A DNA stretch of 64,000 bases. It comes from Gammaproteobacteria bacterium (GTDB lineage Bacteria > Pseudomonadota > Gammaproteobacteria > Burkholderiales > Burkholderiaceae_D). Positions 43,145 to 54,256 of the stretch are shown here, one piece after another. The stretch spans positions 1 to 64,000 of the forward strand of contig CAJCIC010000014.1 in assembly GCA_903970185.1 (NCBI GenBank). Direction: 5' to 3'. The translations under genes and the position numbers were made by a program. Positions within the stretch are counted from its first letter, which is position 1, and each line of letters starts with the position of its first letter. The notes beneath the pieces are model-generated. The model ran no database searches. It saw only the letters and a program-made list of their open reading frames with translations, and was not told the DNA's origin.

Positions 43145-44965
43145 ATGACCCGCGCCCTACGCAACATTGCGATCATCGCCCACGTCGACCATGGCAAGAC
43201 AACGCTCGTCGACCAGTTGTTGCGCCAGTCCGGGACATTTCGCGAGAACCAGCACGTCGCCGAACGCGTGATGGACAGCAACGATCTCGAGCGCGAACGC
43301 GGCATCACGATTTTGGCCAAGAACTGTGCCGTCGAATACGAAGGCACGCACATCAACATCGTCGACACGCCCGGCCATGCTGATTTCGGCGGTGAAGTCG
43401 AGCGCGTCCTGTCGATGGTCGATGGCGTGTTGCTGCTGGTCGACGCCGTCGAAGGCCCGATGCCACAGACGCGGTTTGTGACGCGCAAGGCGCTTGCCCA
43501 GGGCCTCAAGCCAATCGTCGTGGTCAATAAGATTGATCGTCCCGGCGCACGACCGGACTTCGTCATTAACGCGACCTTTGATCTTTTCGACAAGCTTGGG
43601 GCAACCGAGGACCAGCTTGATTTCCCGGTGGTGTACGCCTCTGCGCTCAACGGTTACGCGATGCTTGACGAGAAGGTCCAGGGAACGGACATGCGACCGC
43701 TTTTCGAGGCCATCCTGGCCCATGTCCCGGTGCGTGAAGACAATACTGCCGGCCCGCTGCAGCTGCAGATCTCTTCCCTTGACTATTCGAGCTACGTCGG
43801 CAAGATCGGCATTGGCCGCATCACGCGTGGCCGCGTCAAGCCCTTGACCGATGTTGTCGTCGTCAACGGTCCCGGTGCGACACCGGTTCGTGCGCGTATC
43901 AACCAGGTCCTGACGTTTCGCGGCCTTGAGCGCGAAGTCACCGATGTTGCCGAGGCCGGAGATATCGTGCTCATCAACGGCATCGAGGACATCAATATCG
44001 GATCGACCGTGTGCGATGCCGAGCATCCCGATGGGCTGCCGCTGTTGCGCGTTGACGAGCCGACCTTGACCATGAATTTTTGCGTCAATACCTCGCCGCT
44101 TGCCGGCCGCGAAGGCAAATTCATCACCAGCCGCCAGATCCGCGAACGCCTGAACCGCGAGCTCAAGTCCAATGTCGCCTTGCGCGTGCAGGAAACCGGC
44201 GATGAAACCGTGTTCGAGGTTTCCGGTCGGGGTGAACTGCACCTGACGATTCTGCTGGAGAACATGCGCCGCGAAGGTTATGAACTTGCGGTCTCCCGCC
44301 CGCGCGTGGTCGTAAAGGAGATCAACGGCGAAAAGTGCGAGCCGATCGAGTTGCTAAGCGTTGACGTCGAGGAAGCCAATCAGGGCGCGGTGATGGAAGA
44401 GCTCGGCCGCAGGCGTGGCGATCTGGTTGACATGCAATCGGATGCCCGTGGCCGTGTTCGCCTCGAATATCGCATCCCGGCACGCGGGTTGATCGGCTTT
44501 CAGGGTGAATTCATGACGCTGACGCGCGGCACCGGCCTCATGAGCCACATCTTTGACGAATACGCACCGATCAAGGGCGGCGAAATGGCCGAGCGGCGCA
44601 ACGGCGTTCTGATCAGCCAGGAGGACGGCGTAGCCGTTGCCTATGCACTGTGGAAATTGCAGGATCGCGGCAAGATGTTTTCGGTGCCGGGCGATCCTGT
44701 CTACGAAGGCATGATCATCGGCATTCACAGCCGTGACAACGACCTGGTGGTCAATCCGATCAAGGGCAAGCAGTTGACCAATGTGCGCGCCTCAGGGACC
44801 GACGAAGCCGTGCGCCTGATTCCGCCGATCCAGCTCACGCTCGAATACGCTGTCGAATTCATCGCCGATGATGAACTGGTCGAAATCACGCCGCAAAGCA
44901 TCCGCTTGCGCAAGCGGTTCCTGAAGGAACACGAACGCAAGAAGGCGATGCGCGAAGCCGCCTGA
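43145..44965 (+). CDS. typA: Ribosome-associated GTPase TypA/BipA
   Basis: TypA is an EF-G-like GTPase needed for 50S assembly under cold or stress. The 606-residue protein has [40 protein letters not shown] and [12 protein letters not shown] in the G domain, then EF-G-like domains and the TypA-specific C-terminus with [18 protein letters not shown]. The ATG at MTRALRN is used; the longer frame upstream is unlikely because homology begins here. Confidence 0.96.
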   Translation: MTRALRNIAIIAHVDHGKTTLVDQLLRQSGTFRENQHVAERVMDSNDLERERGITILAKNCAVEYEGTHINIVDTPGHADFGGEVERVLSMVDGVLLLVDAVEGPMPQTRFVTRKALAQGLKPIVVVNKIDRPGARPDFVINATFDLFDKLGATEDQLDFPVVYASALNGYAMLDEKVQGTDMRPLFEAILAHVPVREDNTAGPLQLQISSLDYSSYVGKIGIGRITRGRVKPLTDVVVVNGPGATPVRARINQVLTFRGLEREVTDVAEAGDIVLINGIEDINIGSTVCDAEHPDGLPLLRVDEPTLTMNFCVNTSPLAGREGKFITSRQIRERLNRELKSNVALRVQETGDETVFEVSGRGELHLTILLENMRREGYELAVSRPRVVVKEINGEKCEPIELLSVDVEEANQGAVMEELGRRRGDLVDMQSDARGRVRLEYRIPARGLIGFQGEFMTLTRGTGLMSHIFDEYAPIKGGEMAERRNGVLISQEDGVAVAYALWKLQDRGKMFSVPGDPVYEGMIIGIHSRDNDLVVNPIKGKQLTNVRASGTDEAVRLIPPIQLTLEYAVEFIADDELVEITPQSIRLRKRFLKEHERKKAMREAA

Positions 44966-45023
44966 GGCGCCTGACACGTCCTGGCCGGCCTTGACACCGG
45001 GCTCACGGGTGTCGGCAGGCGCC
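44966..45023. terminator. Nested hairpin after typA
   Basis: GGCGCCTG (44966-44973) pairs with CAGGCGCC (45016-45023), enclosing GACACC/GGTGTC (44993-45013). No T-run follows, so its role as terminator is uncertain. It is between typA and the convergent small gene. Confidence 0.45.
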
Positions 45024-45082
45024 CAAGTTGCGTGCTCGCCTCTTCCCGACACGCGGCAACGCGGGCGCGACCTTAATACAGC

Positions 45083-45295
45083 TTACGATGAGACGCTGCC
45101 GTGCTGCTTTTTTGCCGCGCGCCGGCGCGCGAGCAGTTCGTTGACGCCCGAGGCGATGACCGCGGCAAGCGCGGCGAGGGCCCAGAACCAGTCGGTTGAT
45201 GCGTCATTGATCGCATCGCTTAGCGCCAGGGTATAGCCAAGGCCAGCCAGAAAGTAGCACGCTAGAAATCCAAAAATGGCGGTCAGCCAGTGCAT
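45083..45295 (-). CDS. Small two-helix membrane protein
   Basis: A 70-residue protein with two transmembrane helices (about 4-22 and 36-54) and a basic RRRAAKK tail. No family is recognised. ATG start MHWLTAIFG. It is alone on its strand between typA and dusA. Confidence 0.55.
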   Translation of the reverse strand: MHWLTAIFGFLACYFLAGLGYTLALSDAINDASTDWFWALAALAAVIASGVNELLARRRAAKKQHGSVSS

Positions 45296-45458
45296 GGTGC
45301 GACCCGTCAATTCAAAATCTCATCTTACCCAAAAAAAACACACCGGCCACTGTTGCCGGGGCAGGGATCTCCTGTGCATCCTTACTTGAGCGCCATGCCG
45401 CCGGCGACGCGTCTTGCATAGGGCCCCTTGCACGGCGCGTGTTCGGTAAAATGCGCAG

Positions 45459-46496
45459 ATGTCTGCATCCCCCTTCCTTTTCAGCGTGGCGCCAATGATG
45501 GCGTGGACTGACCGGCACTGCCGCTACTTCCACCGTCTGCTTGCGCCACACGCCTTGCTCTACACCGAAATGGTGACGGCAAACGCCCTGGTGCATGGCG
45601 ATGTCGCGCACCATCTGGACTTTGACGCGCGCGAAGCGCCGGTCGTGCTTCAGCTTGGAGGAAGCGACCCCTTGCATCTTGCGCATGCGGCACGCCTTGG
45701 CGAGCGCTGGGGTTATGCGGAAATCAATCTGAATTGCGGCTGCCCATCAGAGCGCGTCGTCGAAGGCGCGTTCGGCGCTTGCCTGATGCAAGACCCCGAG
45801 CGCGTTGCCGATTGCGTTTTGGCGATGCGAGAAGCCGTGACGATTCCCGTGACCATCAAGCACCGCATCGGCATCGATCGCATCGAAGACTACGCGTTCG
45901 TGCAACGCTTCGTGAGCGTGACCGCAAGCGCCGGCTGCGAGACCTTCATCGTCCATGCCCGCAACGCCTGGCTCTCGGGCTTGTCGCCAAAGGAAAATCG
46001 CGAGATCCCGCCCTTGCGCCATGACGTCGTGAGGCGTCTTAAGCTCGATTTCCCGCACCTGAAGATTGTGCTCAATGGCGGCCTTGGCGATGTCGCTGGC
46101 ATCGTCGCTTCGCTGGCGGGCGTAGATGGCGTCATGATCGGACGCGCTGCCTATCAGCAACCCTTTCTCCTTGCCCGGCTTGAGGCTGCCCTGTACGGCG
46201 GCGCGCTGCCGAGCCGCGAGCAGATTGCGCTAAGGATGGCAGAGTACCTGCGGGACTACCTCAAGCGCGACGCCCATGCCCAGGTGCGCCATGTTGTCAG
46301 GCACATGCTGGGCCTGTTTCATGGCGAGCCGTCGGCACGCGCATGGCGGCGGGTTCTAAGCGATGCGCGCATTCTTTCTGCGGCCAACGACGCGATCATC
46401 GGGCAGGCGCTCGATGCGATGGCAACGCGCGGCGCCGATCAGAGCATTTTGCCCGGGTTCATCAGCCCAAGCGGATCAAGCGCCGCCTTGATCTGA
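45459..46496 (+). CDS. dusA: tRNA-dihydrouridine synthase A
   Basis: DusA reduces uridine 20/20a in tRNA using FMN and NADPH. The 345-residue length is normal. SVAPMMAWTDRHCRYFHR is the DusA-specific N-terminus; NCGCPS (Cys95 catalytic), TIKHRIGIDR and LNGGLGDV complete the TIM barrel. The ATG is the first and fits homology. Its last 58 nt overlap the convergent FAD oxidase gene. Confidence 0.95.
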   Translation: MSASPFLFSVAPMMAWTDRHCRYFHRLLAPHALLYTEMVTANALVHGDVAHHLDFDAREAPVVLQLGGSDPLHLAHAARLGERWGYAEINLNCGCPSERVVEGAFGACLMQDPERVADCVLAMREAVTIPVTIKHRIGIDRIEDYAFVQRFVSVTASAGCETFIVHARNAWLSGLSPKENREIPPLRHDVVRRLKLDFPHLKIVLNGGLGDVAGIVASLAGVDGVMIGRAAYQQPFLLARLEAALYGGALPSREQIALRMAEYLRDYLKRDAHAQVRHVVRHMLGLFHGEPSARAWRRVLSDARILSAANDAIIGQALDAMATRGADQSILPGFISPSGSSAALI

Positions 46497-47862
46497 GCCA
46501 TGGCTGCGAGCTCCGCGCCGGACTTGTGCAGCCTGAGGGCTTCGCGCTTGAGCTGGCCGATGCCGTGTTCGGCACTGATCGAACCTGCAAAGCGCTCGAC
46601 GGCCGCGTACACGATGGCATTGATTGCATCCTGTTTCTCAAGCAGCGCCTGATCCGAAGCACCCGCCGCGGGCGAGACGTTGTAATGCAGGTTGCCATCG
46701 CCAAGGTGGCCGAAATTGACCATGCGCACCCCCGGAAACGCTTGCTGCAAGGCGGCGTCGGTCGCCTCAACAAACCGCGCGATGCTCGCGATCGGTAGGG
46801 AAATGTCGTGCTTGATGTTCTTGCCTTCGGCCGCCTGCGCTTCGGAAATATTTTCGCGCAGCGCCCAGAACTGCTTCGACTGCGCAACGCTTTGCGCGAT
46901 CACGGCATCGCCAATCATGCCGTCTTCGAGCGCGCCTTGCATCAGGCCCTCGAGCAGCTGCATGGCGTGCGCTTGGTCATCGTGATCGCTGATTTCAAGC
47001 AGGACCATGAACGGGTGGCGCGTGGCAAACGGATATCGCGCCGGAGGGAAATGGCGCTCGACGAGGGTCACCGCCAGCTCATTGATGAGTTCGAACGCGG
47101 TCAGCGTCGATCCGCAATGCATCTGCGCGCGCTCGAGAAAGCGCAGTGCGGCATCCGGGCTGGCCACGGCCGCGAGCGCCGTGACCTGCGCGCGGGGCAA
47201 GGGAAAAAGCTTCATCACCGCGCGCGTGATGATGCCAAGCGTGCCCTCGGCGCCAATCATGCACTGGGCAAGCGCGAGGCCGGTGTTGTCCTTGCGCAAT
47301 CCATTGAGCCTGCCCTGTCTGCTGCCGATGACCGAGCCATCGGCAAGCACGGCTTCGATGGCCAGGCACAATTCGCGCGTGTTGCCATAGCGCAAGACTG
47401 CCGTGCCGCCGGCGTTGGTCGACAGATTGCCGCCAAGCGTGCAGCTTCCCTCCGAGGCCAGGCTTAGGGGAAACAGCCGCGAGGAGGCGCGAGCGGCCGC
47501 CTGCAGGTCGCTTAGGATCACGCCGGCTTCGGCGGTGATGGTGTTGCCAACCGGATCGACCGCGACGACGTGATTCATGCGCGACATCTTGATCAAGATC
47601 GAGTGGCCGCTTGCGTCCGGCGTCGCGCCACCGACAAGCCCGGTGTTGCCGCCCTGGGGCACGATCGGCACGCGATGGCGCGCGCAAACCTTGACGATTG
47701 CGCTCACGTCCTGCGTGCTTGCGGGCAGCACCATCGCGCACGCCTTGCCGTGATAGCGCCTGCGCCAGTCGGTCAGCGGTCCGGCAAGATCGGCAGGGTT
47801 GGTTTTGAGGTTGTCTTTGCCAACGATCGTGGCAAGCGATTCGAGCAGATGCGAAACTTCAC

Positions 47863-47866
<4 letters not shown>
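46439..47866 (-). CDS. FAD-binding 2-hydroxyacid oxidase (GlcD/D2HGDH type)
   Basis: A 475-residue flavoprotein of the vanillyl-alcohol-oxidase superfamily. The FAD-binding segment PQGGNTGLVGGATP near 70-83 and GGNLSTNAGG lead to a C-terminal FAD-oxidase cap with NFGHLGDGNLHYNVSP and ISAEHGIGQLKR. These features match D-2-hydroxyglutarate or D-lactate dehydrogenases. The exact substrate is not fixed by sequence. It overlaps the DUF2069 gene upstream by 4 nt (ATGA), forming a wrbA-DUF2069-oxidase unit. Confidence 0.9.
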
Positions 47867-48830
<964 letters not shown>

Positions 48831-48895
48831 TCATGCGGGAGCCCGTATTATATGAGTTCACCCAACCCATGCCCCTGGCTGCCGGATTTCGCTTG

Positions 48896-50185
48896 ATGCC
48901 GACTCGTGCCGTCACCCACCGAACGTCAATCAAGCGCCGAAAGCTGGCGCTGCTTCTTGAGCTCTTGCGTTTTGGCATTCGCCGGGCGCGCGAGGAGCGC
49001 ATCGCCCAGGTCGCAGGAAGCCTGACCTTCACCACGACCCTGTCGCTCGTGCCTTTGATGACGGTCGGCTTCGCAGTGATGGCGTCAATGCCGTTTTTCA
49101 GCCAGTTGCAGGAGCATTTCCGCAATCTGCTGATCACCAATTTGCTGCCAGGCGCAGTATCCGATGCGATCCTGCACTATCTTGGCCAGTCTGCCTTCAA
49201 GGCGCGCGGACTCACGATCGTCGGTCTTCTGATTCTCACCGGCACGGCAATATCGACCATGCTGACCATTGACCGCGCCTTGAATACCATCTGGCGCGTG
49301 CGCCGCTCGCGGCCGTTTTCGCAGCGCGTCCTGGTGTATTGGGCGGTCATCACGATCGGCCCCGTGCTGCTTGCGATCAGCCTTACCATCACGTCGTATC
49401 TGGCCAGCGCCTCGGTTGGAGTCGTGAAGCGTCCGACGTTCTTTGTGGCAACGCTATTTGATCTCGTGCCTTTCCTGGCGGTCACCTTCGCCTATGCCGC
49501 CCTGTATGTCTACGTGCCCAACCGCAAGGTCGCCTGGCGCGACGCCCTGGTGGGTGGCGTGGCGGGCGCAAGCGCGTTTGAAATTGCCAAGCGCGTGTTT
49601 GCGATTTACCTGGTGCGCTTTCCGACCTATGCAGAAATCTACGGCGCGCTTGCGAGCCTGCCGATCTTCCTGCTGTGGCTTTATGTCAGCTGGCTGATTA
49701 CGCTGTCAGGCGCGGTCCTGGCCGCAAGCCTTCCGGCCCTTTATCAACGCGGCTGGAATCGCGGCTTTGTGCCTGGCGGGCGTTACGGCGACGCCGTGCG
49801 CATTTTGCGCGCGCTTTATCGAGCTCGACACCGGCGCATCCCTGGACTCACCGTCGCCCAGGTGGCCCTTGAGGCGCGCATCCCAGGCGATCATGCCGAT
49901 GCCCTGCTCGAGGAGATGGAAGCCGACGGTCTTGTCATTCGCACGCGTCCGGTCGCGCCAACCGGCGCTACGCGCTCGGCCCAGGAGGATCTGTGGATGT
50001 TTACAGCCGATCCGCGTGCGATCCGCTTCGAGCGCGTGTTTCGCCTGTTCGCGTTCAACGGCGAGCAAGTCGCGCTGCTCGGCTTTAGCAACGACGATCC
50101 GCTTGCGCAACTGCTCGCACGAACGTCAAGCGACAGTCTTAAGATGACCCTTGAAGAGGGACTCGGTGGCGCAACGTCGAACTAG
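48896..50185 (+). CDS. BrkB/YihY-family membrane protein
   Basis: A 429-residue inner-membrane protein of the YihY/BrkB (UPF0761) family. Six helices are visible; ERIAQVAGSLTFTTTLSLVPL and FPTYAEIYGALASLPIFLLWLYVSWLITLSGAVL are family hallmarks. The C-terminal 130 residues are a soluble, winged-helix-like extension common in betaproteobacteria. Despite the old ribonuclease BN label, the function is unknown. ATG codons at 48833 and 48869 are alternatives; a TATTAT box near 48846 makes the later start likelier. Divergent from wrbA. Confidence 0.85.
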   Translation: MPTRAVTHRTSIKRRKLALLLELLRFGIRRAREERIAQVAGSLTFTTTLSLVPLMTVGFAVMASMPFFSQLQEHFRNLLITNLLPGAVSDAILHYLGQSAFKARGLTIVGLLILTGTAISTMLTIDRALNTIWRVRRSRPFSQRVLVYWAVITIGPVLLAISLTITSYLASASVGVVKRPTFFVATLFDLVPFLAVTFAYAALYVYVPNRKVAWRDALVGGVAGASAFEIAKRVFAIYLVRFPTYAEIYGALASLPIFLLWLYVSWLITLSGAVLAASLPALYQRGWNRGFVPGGRYGDAVRILRALYRARHRRIPGLTVAQVALEARIPGDHADALLEEMEADGLVIRTRPVAPTGATRSAQEDLWMFTADPRAIRFERVFRLFAFNGEQVALLGFSNDDPLAQLLARTSSDSLKMTLEEGLGGATSN

Positions 50186-50502
50186 AATGAGAGCCGGCCA
50201 CGCAGCATGTCGAAATACATCAGCCAATCGCCGCAAAAGCTCCACAGCGGATATTTGAAGCTCGCAGGCCGGTTCTTCTCGAAGTAGAAGTGACCGACCC
50301 ATGCGCCGCCGTAGCCACACAAAAGTGCCACGATGAGCCAGGCGGCGTGCGCCGTGACGATGGCAACGGCGATGAAAACAAGGCCAAGGCTCGAGCCTGT
50401 GAAATGCAGCCGTCGGCACGTCCGGTTACTGTGCTCGGCAAGGTAGAACTGATAGAAGGCAGCGAAATTGGCAAAGCGTGTCACCGCCACGGGTTGGGTC
50501 AT
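50182..50502 (-). CDS. DUF962/Mpo1-like membrane protein
   Basis: A 106-residue protein of the DUF962/Mpo1-like family. The pattern includes HFTGSSLGLVF, VGHFYFEKNRPASF and YPLWSFCGDWLMYFD, with two short helices. Yeast Mpo1 is an Fe(II) dioxygenase in fatty-acid alpha-oxidation; the conserved histidines (His33, His71) fit metal binding. It follows the hydrolase gene by 14 bp and converges with the BrkB gene. Confidence 0.85.
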   Translation of the reverse strand: MTQPVAVTRFANFAAFYQFYLAEHSNRTCRRLHFTGSSLGLVFIAVAIVTAHAAWLIVALLCGYGGAWVGHFYFEKNRPASFKYPLWSFCGDWLMYFDMLRGRLSF

Positions 50503-50516
50503 GGTTTGCTCCGGAT

Positions 50517-51326
50517 TCAGGAAGCGCCGAGAAAGGCGTAGAGCTCATCGAGCACCGCGTCTGGATTTTCTGCCATCAATGCGTGACCACCACCGGCAAG
50601 CACGCGCACATGGTGGCGCTCGATGGTTGCCGCAAAGGCGGTGCCGCTTTTTGCAGGGGTCATCAAGTCACGCTCGCCAAGCAGCACAAGCGTCGGGCAA
50701 TGCACGGCCTGCGCTGCCCAAGCGCCCCTGTCATAGGCATTGCAGGCGTTGAAATCGGTCAAGAGCACCCCTTTTGCCTGACGTTCCATCAGGCGCCGGT
50801 TACCCCAGTTGATATTGAAGCCTGGGCCGGGGTTGGAGGGCTTGTGGGAAAAGCCGCCGTCTTTCGTGCTGTGCGACCAGATATTGATGAGGTCGATGGC
50901 ACGCGGCTCGTCATTTCTCGCGGCATCAAGCAAAACGTCGGAGACCTTCATCGGATAGGCGAGCCCGATCAGTGCCAGGCGGGTGATGCGCGTCGCGCCC
51001 CTGGCAGCTGCTTCAAGGGCGATCAAGGCGCCCATGCTGTGCCCGACCAGCATGGCATTGCCGACGTTGGCAGCGCTGATCAGCTCGAGCACCCAGTCGG
51101 CCATGGCCTCGACGGTTGCAAGCGCTTGCCCCTTGCTTTGGCCGTGGCCGGGGAGATCGACCGCCAGGACCGAAAAGCCGTGATGGGCGAGATAGCGCGA
51201 CTGCAGGATCCAGACGCTGTGATCGTGCTGCGCGCCGTGAATCATGACAACGCAGGGCCGTGACCGTTCGAGCGCTCGCCCCCCGGTGTAGGCAAAGGCG
51301 CTCGCACCCTGGATCATCAGCCTCAT
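50517..51326 (-). CDS. Alpha/beta hydrolase
   Basis: A 269-residue alpha/beta hydrolase: oxyanion MIHGAQ (28-33), nucleophile GHSMG (Ser97), Asp in LLGERDLM and His in GGGHALM. Substrate unknown. Its ATG overlaps the metY stop by 4 nt, so it may act on a product of that pathway, perhaps a homoserine ester, but this is inference. Confidence 0.85.
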   Translation of the reverse strand: MRLMIQGASAFAYTGGRALERSRPCVVMIHGAQHDHSVWILQSRYLAHHGFSVLAVDLPGHGQSKGQALATVEAMADWVLELISAANVGNAMLVGHSMGALIALEAAARGATRITRLALIGLAYPMKVSDVLLDAARNDEPRAIDLINIWSHSTKDGGFSHKPSNPGPGFNINWGNRRLMERQAKGVLLTDFNACNAYDRGAWAAQAVHCPTLVLLGERDLMTPAKSGTAFAATIERHHVRVLAGGGHALMAENPDAVLDELYAFLGAS

Positions 51327-52666
51327 TTCCTGCCGGCTCGCTCGGCGAGCTTTAGGGCAAGTGCCAGGTCGTCGATCAGGTCGCTGGCATCTTCAAGGCC
51401 GATGGACAGCCTGATCGTGCCAGGACCGATGCCCGCCGCGCGCAAATCGGCGTCCTTGACGCGCAAGTGCGTCGTCGAGGCGGGGTGAATCACAAGCGAG
51501 CGCGCATCGCCTACGTTGGCCAAATGGGAGAAGAGCTTGAGCGCCTCGACGAAGACCCGACCCTGCGCACGCGTTGCCTTCAGGGTGAAACTGAACACCG
51601 CTCCGGCGCCGCGCGGCAACAGGCGCTTGGCAAGCGCATGATCCGGGTGGCTTGGCAATGACGGATGCGAAATCGATTCGACCATCGCATGGCTGTTGAG
51701 AAATTCGAGGACGCGCTCGGTGTTCTCGACGTGGCGCGCCATGCGCAGGGGCAGCGTCTCGAGGCCTTGCAGCAACTGGAATGCCGTATGCGGACTCATG
51801 CACGCGCCGAAGTCGCGCAAGCCCTCGCGCCTTGCGCGCAAGGCGAACGGTGCGACAGTCGATTCTTCCGCAAAGACCATGCCGTTAAAGCCGGCATAGG
51901 GCTCGGTCAGTTCGCTGAAATGGCCATGCCTTGCATGGGCTTCTGACCAGTTAAAAGCGCCCCCATCGACAAGCAGGCCACCGATGGCAACGCCATGACC
52001 ACCGATGAACTTGGTGGCCGAATGCATGATCAGGTCGGCGCCATGCTCAAAAGGGCGCAGCAGCCACGGCGTCGTGAACGTGCTGTCAACCACCAGCGGC
52101 AAATAGGCTGCATGCGCAATTTCGGCGACCGCTGGCACGTCAAGCACGTCAAGGCCCGGGTTGCCCAGGGTCTCGCCAAAGAGCAGTCGCGTATTGGGCT
52201 GGATCGCGCCTCTCCAGGCGTCGAGATCACGCGGATCGACGAAGGTCGTCTCGATGCCGAATCGCGGCATGGTGTAGGCGAGAAGATTGTGCGAACCGCC
52301 GTAAAGCGCGCGACTGGCGACGATATGGCCGCCTGCCGGACAAATGGTGGCAACGGCGAGGTGCAACGCAGCCTGTCCGCTTGCCGTTGCCAGCGCGGCG
52401 ACGCCACCTTCTAGCACCGCGATGCGCTCTTCGAGGACCGCGTTGGTCGGATTGGACAGCCGTGAATAGACGTGCCCGGCGCGCTCCATGTTAAAAAGCG
52501 CAGCGGCGTGATCGCTGTCCTTGAAGACGAAAGACGTGGTGGCGTAAATCGGCGTTGCGCGCGCGCCGGTCGCCGGGTCCGCGCTCGCGCCCGCGTGCAA
52601 GGTCAGTGTGTCAAAACCCGGATAGCGCGGCTCAGAGGGGTCGCGCTTAGGTCGATCGCTTGCCAT
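51323..52666 (-). CDS. metY: O-acetylhomoserine sulfhydrylase (MetY-type)
   Basis: A 447-residue PLP enzyme of the Cys/Met metabolism family that makes homocysteine from O-acetylhomoserine and sulfide. The start [20 protein letters not shown], the [13 protein letters not shown] block and PLP Lys219 in [12 protein letters not shown] identify the MetY branch. No SAM-riboswitch pattern is evident upstream. It heads a unit with the hydrolase and DUF962 genes and links to the sulfur theme of the window. Confidence 0.92.
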   Translation of the reverse strand: MASDRPKRDPSEPRYPGFDTLTLHAGASADPATGARATPIYATTSFVFKDSDHAAALFNMERAGHVYSRLSNPTNAVLEERIAVLEGGVAALATASGQAALHLAVATICPAGGHIVASRALYGGSHNLLAYTMPRFGIETTFVDPRDLDAWRGAIQPNTRLLFGETLGNPGLDVLDVPAVAEIAHAAYLPLVVDSTFTTPWLLRPFEHGADLIMHSATKFIGGHGVAIGGLLVDGGAFNWSEAHARHGHFSELTEPYAGFNGMVFAEESTVAPFALRARREGLRDFGACMSPHTAFQLLQGLETLPLRMARHVENTERVLEFLNSHAMVESISHPSLPSHPDHALAKRLLPRGAGAVFSFTLKATRAQGRVFVEALKLFSHLANVGDARSLVIHPASTTHLRVKDADLRAAGIGPGTIRLSIGLEDASDLIDDLALALKLAERAGRK

Positions 52667-52777
52667 GGGCTCGCCCAGGTGGTCTTGCCATCGGCGCGCA
52701 AATGCACATCGGTGGATCAGTGCAGCGCCCTACGGCTAATGTTAGCATTGAGTCATCGCCATGCGCGGTGACTGAAG

Positions 52778-53755
52778 ATGAGAGAGCAGGACCGTCCGCG
52801 CACCGAGCTTTACCCGCCGATCGAGCCCCATGCTTCGGGCATGCTCAGGCTCGACGGGCTGCATGCCATGTACTGGGAGGAAAGCGGCAACCCTGACGGC
52901 GTGCCGATCCTTTACCTGCACGGCGGCCCAGGCGGCGGCACCTCCCCCAGGGCGCGCCGGTTTTTCGATCCCCAGCACTACCGCATCGTGCTTTTCGACC
53001 AGCGCGGCGCCGGCCGATCGACGCCGGTCGGCGAAACCCGTGACAACACCACGCCGCTCCTGATTGACGACATCGAGGCGCTGCGCGAACATCTTGGCAT
53101 TGATCAATGGCTGGTCTTTGGCGGCTCGTGGGGCTCGACGCTCGCGCTTGCCTACGGCGAGGCCCATGCCGATCGGTGTCTCGGTTTTGTGCTCAGGGGC
53201 ATCTTTTTGTGCACCGATGAGGAAGTGGAGTGGTTTCTTAACGGCATCGGGCGGTTTTTTCCGGAAGCATGGCGCGAATTCATGGCGCACGTGCCAAAAG
53301 AGGCTCGCGGCGACATTGCCCGCTGGTTTTCCGAGGCGCTCAACAACGCCGATCCGATCGTGCATATGCCGCTTGCCCGCGCCTGGAGCCGCTATGAGGC
53401 GTCGTGTTCGTCGCTGCTGCCCAACCCGTCGCTGGTGGCGCACCTGGAAGAGGATCGCGTGGCCCTTGGCATCGCCCGGCTTGAGAGTCATTATTTCGTC
53501 AATCGGATTTTTCTCGCGCCGGGCCAGCTGCTTCGCGAAATCGGCAAAATCCGGCACCTGCCTTGCGTCATCATCCAGGGCAGGTACGACATGATCTGTC
53601 CGATTTCCACCGCAGATGGACTGGCGCGCGCGTGGCCTGAGGCGCAATATGTGATTGTCGAGGACGCCGGACACTCTGCCTGGGAGCCTGGGATCATGGC
53701 AGCACTGGTCATGGCGTGCGAAAAAATGAAAACCGTTGCAGCGCAGGTCGAATAG
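52778..53755 (+). CDS. pip: Proline iminopeptidase
   Basis: A 325-residue serine peptidase releasing N-terminal proline. LHGGPGGG oxyanion region (48-54), DQRGAGRSTP, nucleophile GGSWGS (Ser117), and C-terminal QGRYDMICP (Asp) and DAGHSAWEPG (His) match Pip proteins. Cytosolic, without signal peptide. Divergent from metY. Confidence 0.94.
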   Translation: MREQDRPRTELYPPIEPHASGMLRLDGLHAMYWEESGNPDGVPILYLHGGPGGGTSPRARRFFDPQHYRIVLFDQRGAGRSTPVGETRDNTTPLLIDDIEALREHLGIDQWLVFGGSWGSTLALAYGEAHADRCLGFVLRGIFLCTDEEVEWFLNGIGRFFPEAWREFMAHVPKEARGDIARWFSEALNNADPIVHMPLARAWSRYEASCSSLLPNPSLVAHLEEDRVALGIARLESHYFVNRIFLAPGQLLREIGKIRHLPCVIIQGRYDMICPISTADGLARAWPEAQYVIVEDAGHSAWEPGIMAALVMACEKMKTVAAQVE

Positions 53756-53806
53756 GGACCCCCTTGGCACGCGCACGGGCTCTGGCAATGACACGAGGAG
53801 GCGGAC

Positions 53807-54253
53807 ATGCTGGTCAGTGAAATCTTGAGAGTCAAGGGCGGCACCCTTTTCACGGTGACGCCGCAGACCACCCTTTCGGATGCCGTCATGACAATGGCCG
53901 AAAAGGATATCGGCTCGCTGGTGGTGATGGACAATGGCGAACTGGTCGGCATGCTGACCTTTCGCGAGGTCCTGCTTACGCTACAGCGTCACCAAGGCAC
54001 GCTTGGCGATGCGCAGATTCGCAGCGTCATGGACGGTCATCCGATCACTTGCGCACCCAATACCGACGTCAACGACGTGCGTCGCATGATGCTTGAGCAT
54101 CACGTGCGCTATCTGCCGGTGCTCGACGGCAAGGTGCTCGCCGGCGTCATTTCGTTTTTCGATGTCGCCAAGGCCGTGCTCGAGGCACAGAACTTCGAGA
54201 ACAAGATGCTCAAGGCCTACATCCGTGATTGGCCGGAAGAGGCCGCCGGTTAA
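53807..54253 (+). CDS. CBS-domain pair protein
   Basis: A 148-residue protein made of two CBS motifs (about 8-60 and 75-130), e.g. MAEKDIGSLVVMDNGELVGMLTFRE and the HHVRYLPVLDGKVLAGVISFFDV copy. Such stand-alone pairs bind adenine nucleotides and act as energy sensors; the partner is unknown. A very strong Shine-Dalgarno (GAGGAGG) precedes the ATG. Confidence 0.9.
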   Translation: MLVSEILRVKGGTLFTVTPQTTLSDAVMTMAEKDIGSLVVMDNGELVGMLTFREVLLTLQRHQGTLGDAQIRSVMDGHPITCAPNTDVNDVRRMMLEHHVRYLPVLDGKVLAGVISFFDVAKAVLEAQNFENKMLKAYIRDWPEEAAG

Positions 54254-54256
54254 GGC

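Noticed and set aside
43157-44242. Minus-strand frame of 361 codons
   Set aside because: Antisense to typA, which is unmistakable.
52667-52777. SAM or SAH riboswitch before metY
   Set aside because: I looked for a known riboswitch core in the metY leader and found no recognisable conserved stem or pseudoknot; the leader is short.
52742-53794. Minus-strand frame of 350 codons
   Set aside because: Antisense shadow of pip, whose catalytic motifs are all present on the plus strand.
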